64,000 nt of DNA from Spiribacter roseus (lineage in GTDB: Bacteria > Pseudomonadota > Gammaproteobacteria > Nitrococcales > Nitrococcaceae). The number at the start of each line of letters is the position of its first letter. Position 1 is the stretch's first letter. A program made the translations under genes and the position numbers. The notes beneath the pieces are model-generated. The model saw only the letters and a program-made list of their open reading frames with translations. It was not told the DNA's origin and did no database searches. The DNA lies in assembly GCF_002813635.1 (NCBI RefSeq), contig NZ_CP016382.1, positions 1,866,414 to 1,930,413 of the forward strand, in the 5' to 3' direction. Positions 37,123 to 45,246 of this stretch are shown here, piece by piece.

Positions 37123-37557
37123 ATGAATACTTTTCGACAACTCCTCGCCGGCTTCGTGCTGACGGTTTTTTCCGCCTCGGCGCTCGCCCAGAGTGGGCCG
37201 GACATGCTGTCCATCCTCACCAGTGACGAGGATGAGACACAGGCCATGGCCCTCATCCTGACCATGCAGGCGCAGAAAAACGGCGCTGTTCCTCAGGTCC
37301 TTCTCTGCGACGAAGCGGGCGATCTGGCCGTGAGCTCGGAGGTGGATGAGTCGGAGACCCTGCGCGGCCCCGACGCCAGCCCGGCGCAGATGATCCAGCG
37401 GCTGGTGAATAACGGCGTCCAGGTTGATGTCTGCGCGATCTATCTGCCCAACCGCGAGTACACCGAGGCCGATCTGATCGATGGCGTGGGCGTTGCTCAG
37501 CCGCCGGCGATCGGTGCCTTGGTGGCGGATCCCTCGGTTCGCGAATTCACGTTTTAA
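37123..37557 (+). CDS. Exported DsrE/F-like sulfur-relay protein
   Basis: About 144 residues, starting with a signal peptide (MNTFRQLLAGFVLTVFSASALAQ). The mature part has a DsrE-like pattern: AMALILTMQAQKNGA, VLLCDEAGDLA with a Cys, then PAQMIQRLVNNGVQVDVCAIY with a second Cys. Such proteins carry persulfide sulfur. It lies between the DUF2892 protein and the rhodanese in a tight run. Confidence 0.85.
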   Translation: MNTFRQLLAGFVLTVFSASALAQSGPDMLSILTSDEDETQAMALILTMQAQKNGAVPQVLLCDEAGDLAVSSEVDESETLRGPDASPAQMIQRLVNNGVQVDVCAIYLPNREYTEADLIDGVGVAQPPAIGALVADPSVREFTF

Positions 37558-37568
37558 CGATTGAAGAG

Positions 37569-38528
37569 GTGACGATGATGACGATCCGTCAATCATTCCA
37601 TGCAACGGCCCTTGGCGTCGCCGTTGCCCTGCCCGGTGCCGCGATGGCGCAGGACGCGGGGTCGGTCGACCTGCCCGGGCCGGTGGTCGGCGCCGACTGG
37701 GCACTGGCTCATCAGGACGAGGTTACGCTGATCAACGTATCGCGGCGTCCGTCCAACTACGACGCCACCGGTTTTGTGGACGGTGCGCCATTCGTCGGAA
37801 TGTCGGAGTTCCTCTCGGAGCGACCGGGGATGAAGGACACCATCCGCTATCTGGCGCCCTCCGCTGAAGCGTTCGAAACGGTCATGCAGGGCCTGGGTGT
37901 GGACAATGACGACACCATTGTCATCGCTCCGGCCGGCGATACCGTGTATGGCGATGCCACCGTGGCCTCGCGCTTCTACTGGCAGCTGAAATATTTCGGT
38001 CACGACAACGTCGCGATCCTTGACGGTGGTGCCGCCGCCTGGGATGCCGCCGGCGGCGAAGTCGCCGAGTCGCCGGGATCGGCTGCCAACGGCAATTACA
38101 CCGCCGGAGCCCCGCGCGAGGATCTGCTGGCGACGACCCAAGACGTCACGGCCGTGATCGATGGCGACTCGTCAGCTCAGCTGGTCGATAACCGTCCACT
38201 GGTGCAGTTCACCGGTCAGATGAGCAAGGACTACGTGGACGGTAGCGGTCATCTGCCCGGGGCGCGGCCGCTTCCGTTCACCCAATTCGTGGCGCCACGC
38301 GACGGCATCGTCTACTGGCGCTCGCCGGAGGCTGCCCGGGAAATCGTCGCCTCAATGCTGCCGGGGACTGACGGGCCGATCATCAACTACTGCAACTCGG
38401 GGCATGTCTCGTCGCTGGCATGGTTCGGCGTCTCGGAGATCGCGGACCGCCCCGATGTGGCGCTCTATGATGGCTCACTCCACGAGTGGACCCTCGACGG
38501 CGACCGCTCGCTGGTCATCGGCGAGTAA
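37569..38528 (+). CDS. Periplasmic thiosulfate sulfurtransferase (two-domain rhodanese)
   Basis: A 319-residue protein with a signal peptide ending AAMAQ and two rhodanese-like domains. The N-terminal domain has lost its Cys loop. The C-terminal domain carries INYCNSGHVSSLAWFG with the active Cys. WRSPEAAREIVASM and GHLPGARPLPF fit the TST group. It likely moves sulfur from thiosulfate to an acceptor in the periplasm together with the upstream DsrE-like protein. Confidence 0.9.
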   Translation: MTMMTIRQSFHATALGVAVALPGAAMAQDAGSVDLPGPVVGADWALAHQDEVTLINVSRRPSNYDATGFVDGAPFVGMSEFLSERPGMKDTIRYLAPSAEAFETVMQGLGVDNDDTIVIAPAGDTVYGDATVASRFYWQLKYFGHDNVAILDGGAAAWDAAGGEVAESPGSAANGNYTAGAPREDLLATTQDVTAVIDGDSSAQLVDNRPLVQFTGQMSKDYVDGSGHLPGARPLPFTQFVAPRDGIVYWRSPEAAREIVASMLPGTDGPIINYCNSGHVSSLAWFGVSEIADRPDVALYDGSLHEWTLDGDRSLVIGE

Positions 38529-38551
38529 ACACTGATTTCGGGACGGGCTTC

Positions 38552-38562
38552 GTGCCTGTCCC
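38552..38562 (+). repeat. Dispersed 11-mer
   Basis: Exact intergenic copy between the convergent rhodanese and exporter genes; CAAACCGCCT is repeated next to it. Confidence 0.9.
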
Positions 38563-38584
38563 AAACCGCCTGCCACCAAACCGC

Positions 38585-39178
38585 CTACCCCCGCAACACC
38601 AGGTGTGCCGCGATCAACCACATCACCACCCCGATGGAGGCCTCCATCAGTCGCCAGGCGATGGGGCGAGCGAATAGCGGCTGCAGGCGGCGCGCGCCGT
38701 AGCCGAGTGCGAAAAAGAACAGGAACGAGCCGGAGACCGCACCGCTGGCGAACGCCCATCGGCCTTCTTCGTACTGTGACGCCACCGTGCCGAGCATGAC
38801 CACGGTATCCAGATAGACGTGGGGGTTGAGCCAGGTGATGGCCAGACAGGCAAGCAGGGTGCTCGCAAGCGTCGATGCGTTGCCGCGCCCGGCAACCGCG
38901 CCGGCTTCAGGCTGCAGGCCACCCGTCGAGCGCAGCGCCGCCAGCAGGCTTCGGGCGCCGTAGACTGTCAGGAAGAGCGCGCCGGCCGCCCGCATCGCCG
39001 GCTCCAGCCAGGGCAGCCAGGCTGTGATCTGGCCAAAACTGGTGACGCCGGCGGTGATCAGGATGGCGTCGGAGGCGGCACAGGTCAGGCATACCGCAAA
39101 CACGTGCCGGCCGAGCAGGCCCTGCCTCAGAACGAACGCGTTCTGCGCCCCGATCGCGACGATGAGCCCGAGGCCCAC
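38585..39178 (-). CDS. LysE/ArgO-type amino acid exporter, start unclear
   Basis: An inner-membrane exporter of basic amino acids with the family block GLIVAIGAQNAFVLRQGL followed by about five hydrophobic helices. The first in-frame conventional start is GTG at 39178, but the natural N-terminus would begin about ten residues upstream (ALITVFATGLAVG). There the only possible initiators before an in-frame stop are CTG, ATC or ATA. Either translation begins at one of those or the first helix is clipped. It is directly downstream of hemH. Confidence 0.82.
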   Translation of the reverse strand: MGLGLIVAIGAQNAFVLRQGLLGRHVFAVCLTCAASDAILITAGVTSFGQITAWLPWLEPAMRAAGALFLTVYGARSLLAALRSTGGLQPEAGAVAGRGNASTLASTLLACLAITWLNPHVYLDTVVMLGTVASQYEEGRWAFASGAVSGSFLFFFALGYGARRLQPLFARPIAWRLMEASIGVVMWLIAAHLVLRG

Positions 39179-39210
39179 CGCCAGACCGGTGGCAAAGACC
39201 GTGATCAGCG

Positions 39211-40329
39211 CTATTCATCCATCCACTGACTGCTGCCCATGGCGCGCGCCCGCTCCAGGGTCTTCTGCGGATCCCGACGGCTGCGCTTGATCGCCGGATC
39301 AGCCTCGGGCCAACCCTGAATGTGGTCCACCACCAGATCGGTCAGCATGTCGAGGTGGTCATCGCGTGCGTTGAGTGCACGGATGTAGCGCAGGTGCTCG
39401 CCGCCATTGTCCTCGAAGATCTCCGCGTTCTCGCCCTCGATCTCCTCGAGTGTCTCGAGGCAGTCGGCGGAGAACCCGGGGCAGATCACATCGAGCGTTT
39501 TCATGCCTGACTCCGCCAGCGACTTCACCGTCGCGTCGGTGTAGGGCTGCAGCCAGACCTCACGACCGAACAGTGACTGGAAGGTCACCTGCCACTCGTC
39601 ATCCGCCAGACCGAGCTGTTCCGCGACCAGGCGCGCCGTCTTCTGACACTGGCAGTGATAGTTGTCGCCATTGAGCAGATAACGTCGCGGCATGCCGTGG
39701 AACGAGAACAGCATCTTCTCGGGCTTGCCGTTGGTTTCGCGATGCTCGCGGATGGTGTTCACCAGCGCCTGGATATAGGCCGGATCATCGTGATACTGGC
39801 CGATCAGCCGCAGCTCGGGGATCCGCCGCCACTTCTTCAATTCGTCAAACACGGCATCGTAGGTCGAGCCGACCGTCGTGGCCGAGTAATGCGGGTAGAG
39901 CGGCAGCACCAGGATGCGCTCCGCACCCTCGTCGCGCAGGGCCTGCAGGCCTTCACGGATCGAGGGGTTGCCATAGCGCATGGCGAGCTTTACCGACACC
40001 GGACCATCCAGGCGCTCCTGCAGCCGCTCGTCGATGCCGGCGACCTGATCCTTGCCAATGGTCAGCAGCGGCGAGCCGCCCTCTTCCCAGACTTCTGCGT
40101 AGGCGGCCGCGGATTTTTTCGGACGGGTGCGCAGGATGACCCCGTGCAACAGCAGCCACCAGAGCACCCGGTTGATCTCCACCACCCGCGGATCGCCCAG
40201 GAACTCGGCCAGATACCGGCGCAGCGCCGGGGTGGTGGGCGCATCCGGTGTACCCAGGTTGGTGACCAGAATCCCCAGACGCGGGACATCATCGTGGCGG
40301 GCGTTGGGTTTGGAGCTGTACATCGGCAT
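39211..40329 (-). CDS. hemH: Ferrochelatase
   Basis: Inserts Fe2+ into protoporphyrin IX, the last step of heme synthesis. It has 372 residues. LVTNLGTPDAPT, LPLYPHYSATT, MLFSFHGMPRRYL (catalytic His), VTFQSLFGREVWLQPYTD and CPGFSADCLETLEEIEGE are all canonical. There are 25 extra residues at the C-terminus with charged RRDPQKTLERAR. The exporter gene follows closely on the same strand. Confidence 0.98.
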   Translation of the reverse strand: MPMYSSKPNARHDDVPRLGILVTNLGTPDAPTTPALRRYLAEFLGDPRVVEINRVLWWLLLHGVILRTRPKKSAAAYAEVWEEGGSPLLTIGKDQVAGIDERLQERLDGPVSVKLAMRYGNPSIREGLQALRDEGAERILVLPLYPHYSATTVGSTYDAVFDELKKWRRIPELRLIGQYHDDPAYIQALVNTIREHRETNGKPEKMLFSFHGMPRRYLLNGDNYHCQCQKTARLVAEQLGLADDEWQVTFQSLFGREVWLQPYTDATVKSLAESGMKTLDVICPGFSADCLETLEEIEGENAEIFEDNGGEHLRYIRALNARDDHLDMLTDLVVDHIQGWPEADPAIKRSRRDPQKTLERARAMGSSQWMDE

Positions 40330-40466
40330 GTCGATCGACCCTGCATTGAAGCTGAAACATCAATAATAGGCCGGATCACGCGCGGGGGAAAATGCAGCGC
40401 TCCGGCCCAATCGATAGGCGCGGTCTATTCACGCGGCTCCAGCCGCCGCCGGCAGTTCCTCACTCA

Positions 40467-41150
40467 TCAGGATCCTCCCTGGCCCCGCTCGGGCAGGCTC
40501 TGTGTCAACTGATCAACGAGCACGGCGGTCTGCTCCTGACGCTGCTTTGACAGGGCGTCACCGGCGATGCCGCCGCCAACGGCGCCGCCGACACCGCCAA
40601 TGATGGCGCCGGTGCCGCTGTCATCACCCACCTCGGCGCCAATGATGCCGCCGCCGATGGCGCCCAGAATCTGGCCGGCACGGCGCGTCATACCGGCACC
40701 GCTGCGAGCGCTGCCGGAGGCCGACCACAGGATCGTGCCGTTCTGCACATCGACCATCTGGGCGCTCATGCTCATGTCGTCGCCGAACTCGGGCACATTG
40801 ACCAGCACCACGCTGTCAACGTTGAGGATCTCACCGGCGCGCGCGGCCCCGGACGCGCTGGTCACGGCCGAGCGGGAGAAGTCCTGTTCGCTGAGCACTT
40901 CCTTGATCTGACTGCGCTCGATGGGGCTGTAGCCGCGGCCCAGCAGGGCCTGATTGAACATGCTGGCCACCTGGTCGCGGGCCGCCTGGCCGCCGATCCC
41001 ATCCACTGAGACGACCGCCGTGCGCTCGAGGCCGGAGAAGTCGTAGCTGCGGTTGTATTCGCCACTCCCGCTGACCGAGGCGCAGCCAGCCACCAGCGCG
41101 GCAAGAGTGATGAGCAACCCGAGAGTCGGAAAACGCCGTGATATCAACAT
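40467..41150 (-). CDS. Glycine-zipper lipoprotein with CsgG-like N-domain
   Basis: A 227-residue lipoprotein. The lipobox is VAGCAS. A region resembling the CsgG/FlgO fold follows (TAVVSVDGIGG, FNQALLGRGYSPIERSQIKEVL, NVDSVVLVNVPEF). A Gly-rich zipper segment (IGGGIIGAEVGDDSGTGAIIGGVGG) can insert in membranes. No clear operon partner. The molecular function is unknown. Confidence 0.8.
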   Translation of the reverse strand: MLISRRFPTLGLLITLAALVAGCASVSGSGEYNRSYDFSGLERTAVVSVDGIGGQAARDQVASMFNQALLGRGYSPIERSQIKEVLSEQDFSRSAVTSASGAARAGEILNVDSVVLVNVPEFGDDMSMSAQMVDVQNGTILWSASGSARSGAGMTRRAGQILGAIGGGIIGAEVGDDSGTGAIIGGVGGAVGGGIAGDALSKQRQEQTAVLVDQLTQSLPERGQGGS

Positions 41151-41402
41151 GAGCCTGCTCCGCCATTGCTTGTGGATCGTCAGACCCTCAATGCGGCCTG
41201 ATCATTCAACGCGATCATTGTACCGCAGTGGTGCGGCGTCCGGCGTCGTAGCGCTCAGGCGCGCCGCTTGGGCCACTGCCGCTTCGCCGAATATTGATAC
41301 ATTAATCACCCATCCGCCAGAACAGCCCGATATGCCCGCGTCCGAACACGCGCGACCGCTCTCCCCCAGTCAGTGGCCCATGCGTCGCCTGTGCCTGTCG
41401 AG

Positions 41403-42320
41403 ATGATCGGCCTGATTACGGCGGTGGCCGTGGTGGCTGCGCTGCTCGCGGGTGGTGCGGTCTGGCTGCGCCACAGTCTCGCGGCGCCCCGCCGGCCGGT
41501 AAGGGGGACGCCGGCGGACTATGGCGTCGTCGCCGACAGTGTGCGGTTCCGCACCCGCCGCGGTCGCTGGCTGTCAGGCTGGTTGCTGGCGGGGGATCCG
41601 CGCGTCGGCCGCGTCGTGATCTGTCACGGCTGGGGCGTCAACCGAGTGTTCATGCTGGCCCTCGCGCGACCGCTGCAGCAGGCGGGCTGGCAGGTGCTGG
41701 TCTTCGACGTCCGCAATCATGGCAACAGCGATGACGATACCTTTTCATCGATGCCGCGCTTTGCCGAGGATATCGTCGCGGCCGTGAGCTGGCTGCGACG
41801 CCATGCCACCGGTGACGAGGGTCCGTTGGTGGTGGCCGGGCACTCGGTGGGCGCGGCGGCGACGCTGCTGGCGGCCTCGTGGTGCGACGACATTGATGCG
41901 GTGATCAGTCTGTCCGGGTTTGTCCATCCGACGCGCGTGATGCAGCGCTGGCTGGCCGCCCGGCATATCCCCTATATGCCGTTGGGCTGGCTGGTGCTTC
42001 GCTATATCGAGGCGGTGATCGGTCATCGCTTTGACACCATCGCACCGGTGACGGTCATCCGCGGACTGGACATTCCGGTGCTGATCGCCCATGGCCGGGG
42101 CGATACGGTGATCCCCCCGGCCGATGCCGAGGCACTGGCCCGGGCAGGACCGCCGGAAACGACCCGGCAGGTATGGCTCGAGGGCGGGCATGACCTCAGC
42201 GACGAGCTGGCCGCGCAGTGGCCGCGGCTGGCGGGTTTCCTCGAGCAGGTCCGGGCTGAAACCGCCAGCATTGCAACACGCCGGCCCACGGCGCAATATC
42301 CAATGGAGTCGCATCGTTGA
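41403..42320 (+). CDS. Membrane-anchored alpha/beta hydrolase
   Basis: About 305 residues from the ATG at 41403, beginning with a hydrophobic helix (IGLITAVAVVAALLAGG). The hydrolase domain has ICHGWGVNR (oxyanion), VFDVRNHGNS, AGHSVGAAATLLA (nucleophile Ser), HGRGDTVIPP (Asp) and EGGHDLSDE (His). Related to the YqkD/BEM46-like group. A 9/11 match to the dispersed motif (GTGCCTGTCGA) lies directly upstream of the start. Substrate unknown. Confidence 0.85.
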   Translation: MIGLITAVAVVAALLAGGAVWLRHSLAAPRRPVRGTPADYGVVADSVRFRTRRGRWLSGWLLAGDPRVGRVVICHGWGVNRVFMLALARPLQQAGWQVLVFDVRNHGNSDDDTFSSMPRFAEDIVAAVSWLRRHATGDEGPLVVAGHSVGAAATLLAASWCDDIDAVISLSGFVHPTRVMQRWLAARHIPYMPLGWLVLRYIEAVIGHRFDTIAPVTVIRGLDIPVLIAHGRGDTVIPPADAEALARAGPPETTRQVWLEGGHDLSDELAAQWPRLAGFLEQVRAETASIATRRPTAQYPMESHR

Positions 42321-42337
42321 GCTGACATCAGGACTTC

Positions 42338-42976
42338 ATGGACACGGTGACCGATCAGATCTGCCTTGCCATCCGCCAGCGCATTCTCGAGGGCGGCTTT
42401 CGCGGCGGGGACTTCCTCAAACAGCAGATGATTGCCGATGAGCTGGGGACCTCGCCGGCGCCGGTGCAGGCGGCCCTTTCACGGCTGGCCGCCGATGGCT
42501 GGGTGGAGAACATCCCCTACCGCGGCGCGCGGGTGATCGAGTGGACCCGCGAGGACAGTCACGAGGTTTTCGAAATCCGCGCCCTGCTCGAGGCGTACGC
42601 CGCCCGGCGCGCGGCGGTTCGCATCCGCGCGACCCAGCTCACGCGCCTGCGGGCCATCGTGGAGCAGGAGTTCACCCTGCTGCAGCGTGCTTCGCCGCCC
42701 CATGACTGGCTGAGTGATCTTAATCTCGAGTTTCACCAGACCATCATGGCCGCGGCTGGGAGTCGCCGCCTGCAGCGCTCGCTGGAGACGGTGATGCACG
42801 GCGCCATCTCCGCGCGCAGCACTTATGGCCTGGACCACCCGGTCATGGCCAACGCCATCGACGAGCACGCCCGCATCATCGAGGCGCTCGCCAACGCGGA
42901 CGGTGAAAGCGCCGCTGATCTGATGCAGGTCCACATTCTGTCGGTGGCTCGAGGCCAGTGCGAGGAAGGGGTTTAA
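42338..42976 (+). CDS. GntR-family regulator (FadR/FCD type)
   Basis: A 212-residue repressor-like protein. The N-terminal wHTH has LKQQMIADELGTSPAPVQAALSRLAADGWV. The all-helical FCD ligand domain has VFEIRALLEAYAARRA and a metal-binding His pattern (LEFHQTIMAA, then DEHARIIEAL). Downstream of the hydrolase by 18 bp and possibly in the same transcript. Ligand unknown. Confidence 0.9.
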   Translation: MDTVTDQICLAIRQRILEGGFRGGDFLKQQMIADELGTSPAPVQAALSRLAADGWVENIPYRGARVIEWTREDSHEVFEIRALLEAYAARRAAVRIRATQLTRLRAIVEQEFTLLQRASPPHDWLSDLNLEFHQTIMAAAGSRRLQRSLETVMHGAISARSTYGLDHPVMANAIDEHARIIEALANADGESAADLMQVHILSVARGQCEEGV

Positions 42977-43053
42977 TTTAGTAGTTGAATTTAATTGCGA
43001 CGGGGGGATGGCATGACTAGCTTCAACATCGTACGGAGACACAAGGGATTGCC

Positions 43054-43410
43054 ATGGAACGGCAGACAATGCTTGCCGACGCGGACCTGACCGCAAAGCT
43101 CAGGGAGTCGATCTCGCCGGCGCTCCCCTACGGTGCCTCCCTCATTGCGCTCGACATTCTGGTGGCGGTGACCCGCGCCAGCAACGCGCAAACGCCGCTG
43201 AGTGTGAAGCAGCTGCTTGCGACGCTGCCTTATTCGGTGACGGGAGTTCGCTACAACCTGTCGCAGTTGGTGGCGGATGGCTGGCTGATCAAATCACGCC
43301 GGGCGGATGACCGACGTCTGGTACGGCTGTTTCCCACGGAGCGGGTCGCCGAGGCGTTTGCCGAGGTGCGCCGCGAATGCGAGTCCCAGCTGCGTGTTCC
43401 CCCGGATTAG
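43054..43410 (+). CDS. MarR-like winged-helix regulator
   Basis: A 118-residue single-domain protein. SVKQLLATLPYSVTGVRYNLSQLVADGWLIKSRRADDRRLVRLFPTE is a winged-helix with the DxRxxxxxLT-like wing of MarR proteins. Probably a dimeric repressor. It precedes an oxidoreductase gene by about 90 bp, which is a plausible target. Confidence 0.85.
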   Translation: MERQTMLADADLTAKLRESISPALPYGASLIALDILVAVTRASNAQTPLSVKQLLATLPYSVTGVRYNLSQLVADGWLIKSRRADDRRLVRLFPTERVAEAFAEVRRECESQLRVPPD

Positions 43411-43501
43411 GCCTGTCGGGGCGTGAATGGTTGCGTCGATCCGCCAGCGTGCTCAGCATGACGCTCTAGAACAGTCAGACATTCACGCTGAGGAGAAAGC
43501 T

Positions 43502-44518
43502 ATGGGGAACCGGACACTGACAATCGCCGCTGGCGGTGGCTTCGATCAGGTCAGCCTCGACAACCGGGCCGACCCGCCGGCACCCGCCGCCGGCGAAATC
43601 ACCGTCCGACTGCGCGCCAGTTCCCTGAACTACCATGACTACGGGGTCGTTAAAGGGCCGATGGCCCCCCGGCACGAGTCGCGTATCCCACTTTCCGATG
43701 GCGCCGGTGACGTAACCGCCGTGGGCGAGGGGGTCGACGATTTTGCCGTGGGGGATGCGGTGGTCAGCACGTTCTTCCCGGACTGGGTGGACGGTGATGC
43801 CACCGATGAGGGCTTTGGCGGGACACCCGGCGATGGCATTGATGGCTACGCACGGGAATCCGTGACCCGTTCCGCCAACGCCTTTACCCGCATCCCGGCG
43901 GGCTGGAGCCATGCCGAGGCGGCGACGCTGACCACGGCGGGTGTCACCGCCTGGCGGGCGCTGTTCGTCAACGGCAACCTCAAGCCCGGTCAGACCGTGC
44001 TGACCCTGGGCACCGGCGGGGTGTCGATCTATGCCCTGCAGATGGCCGTGGCGGCCGGCGCCCGGGTGATCGCCACCTCCTCGAGCGACGACAAGCTCGA
44101 ACGGCTGCGGGCGATGGGCGCCGAGGCGGTGATCAACTACCGCGACACCCCCGAGTGGGGCGACGAGGTCCGTGCGCTGACCGAGGGCCGCGGTGTCGAT
44201 CATGTCGTTGAAGTGGGCGGCCCGGGCACGCTGCAGCAGTCGATGAAAGCCGCCGCCGTGGGCGGGCACATCTCGCTGATCGGTGTGCTCACCGGCGTGA
44301 ACGGCGACTTCCCGCTGATTCAGGCGCTGTTGCGTCAGCAGCGTCTGCAGGCCGTGCTCGTCGGCAGCCGGCGCGATCAGCAGGATCTGGTCGAGGCCAT
44401 GGAAGCCACCGGCATCCAGCCGGTCATTGATCGGCATTTTCCGCTGGATCGGCTGGTCGAGGCCTTCCAGCACGAGGAAAGCGGTGCCCACTTTGGCAAG
44501 ATCTGCATCGATATCTAG
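43502..44518 (+). CDS. Zinc-independent NAD(P)-dependent alcohol dehydrogenase / quinone oxidoreductase
   Basis: A medium-chain dehydrogenase of 338 residues from the ATG at 43502 behind AGGAG. SLNYHDYGVVKG, PLSDGAGDVTAVGEGV, TLTTAGVTAWRALF and TLGTGGVSIYALQMA (Rossmann) are family motifs. The structural-zinc Cys cluster is absent. Close to the alcohol dehydrogenases often found next to MarR or GntR regulators. Substrate unknown. Confidence 0.9.
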   Translation: MGNRTLTIAAGGGFDQVSLDNRADPPAPAAGEITVRLRASSLNYHDYGVVKGPMAPRHESRIPLSDGAGDVTAVGEGVDDFAVGDAVVSTFFPDWVDGDATDEGFGGTPGDGIDGYARESVTRSANAFTRIPAGWSHAEAATLTTAGVTAWRALFVNGNLKPGQTVLTLGTGGVSIYALQMAVAAGARVIATSSSDDKLERLRAMGAEAVINYRDTPEWGDEVRALTEGRGVDHVVEVGGPGTLQQSMKAAAVGGHISLIGVLTGVNGDFPLIQALLRQQRLQAVLVGSRRDQQDLVEAMEATGIQPVIDRHFPLDRLVEAFQHEESGAHFGKICIDI

Positions 44519-44541
44519 CCACTACAGCGACGGCCTGCGCC

Positions 44542-45222
44542 ATGTGCGGACGCTTTGACCGCCACGTCAGCGCCGATGCCGTGGCCCGGGCCATGGGCGC
44601 CGGCGACGGGCTCGAAGAATCCGATGCGCCGGCCGGTGGTTACAACATCACCCCCGGCCGGCCGATCCTGACCGCCCATTCCGACCCGGCCTCGACGGCA
44701 CCGCGGCTGGCGCTTGACCACTGGGGCTTTCACCCGCACTGGGCGGGCAGTGATGCGCCGTCCCCCATCAATGCCCGGGCCGAGACCGTGGCCACGTCGC
44801 CGTACTTTCGTGATGCGTTTGCCCATCGGCGCTGTCTGATCCCGGCCAACGGCTGGTTTGAGTGGCAGGCCACCGACGCCGGCAAGCAACCCTGGTATTT
44901 CACCGCCGCGGATGCCCCGCTGATCGCCTATGCCGGCATCTGGACCGAGGCCCCGGAGGACCGCACCGAGGCAGGCCGCTCCTGCGCCATCATCACCGAG
45001 CCGGCGCGCGGCATCGCCCGTTCGGTTCACCCGCGCATGCCCCTGGTGCTGGACCCCGGGTGCTGGGCGAGCTGGCTTGATCCGCAGCTGACCGCGCGGG
45101 CGGATATCCGCCGGGCCGTCCAGCGCCTCGACCCCGAGGCGCTTGAGGCGTGGCCAGTTTCCCCCCGGGTCAATCGACCCAGTGAGGATGACCGGGCGCT
45201 GCTCGAGCCGGTCGAGCCCTGA
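44542..45222 (+). CDS. SOS-response-associated peptidase (YedK/HMCES family)
   Basis: A SRAP-domain protein of 226 residues. MCGRFDRH places the catalytic Cys at position 2, exposed after Met removal, where it forms a DNA-protein crosslink with abasic sites in single-stranded DNA. NARAETV, CLIPANGWFEWQ, TEPARG and HPRMPLVL are the other active-site blocks. No LexA box was identified. It starts 24 bp after the oxidoreductase stop. Confidence 0.96.
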   Translation: MCGRFDRHVSADAVARAMGAGDGLEESDAPAGGYNITPGRPILTAHSDPASTAPRLALDHWGFHPHWAGSDAPSPINARAETVATSPYFRDAFAHRRCLIPANGWFEWQATDAGKQPWYFTAADAPLIAYAGIWTEAPEDRTEAGRSCAIITEPARGIARSVHPRMPLVLDPGCWASWLDPQLTARADIRRAVQRLDPEALEAWPVSPRVNRPSEDDRALLEPVEP

Positions 45223-45246
45223 TCGGGCCCTGCCCGGGGCCGGACC

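Noticed and set aside
40330..40466. Possible small gene or RNA between hemH and the lipoprotein
   Set aside because: Nothing beyond an ordinary intergenic spacer is visible.
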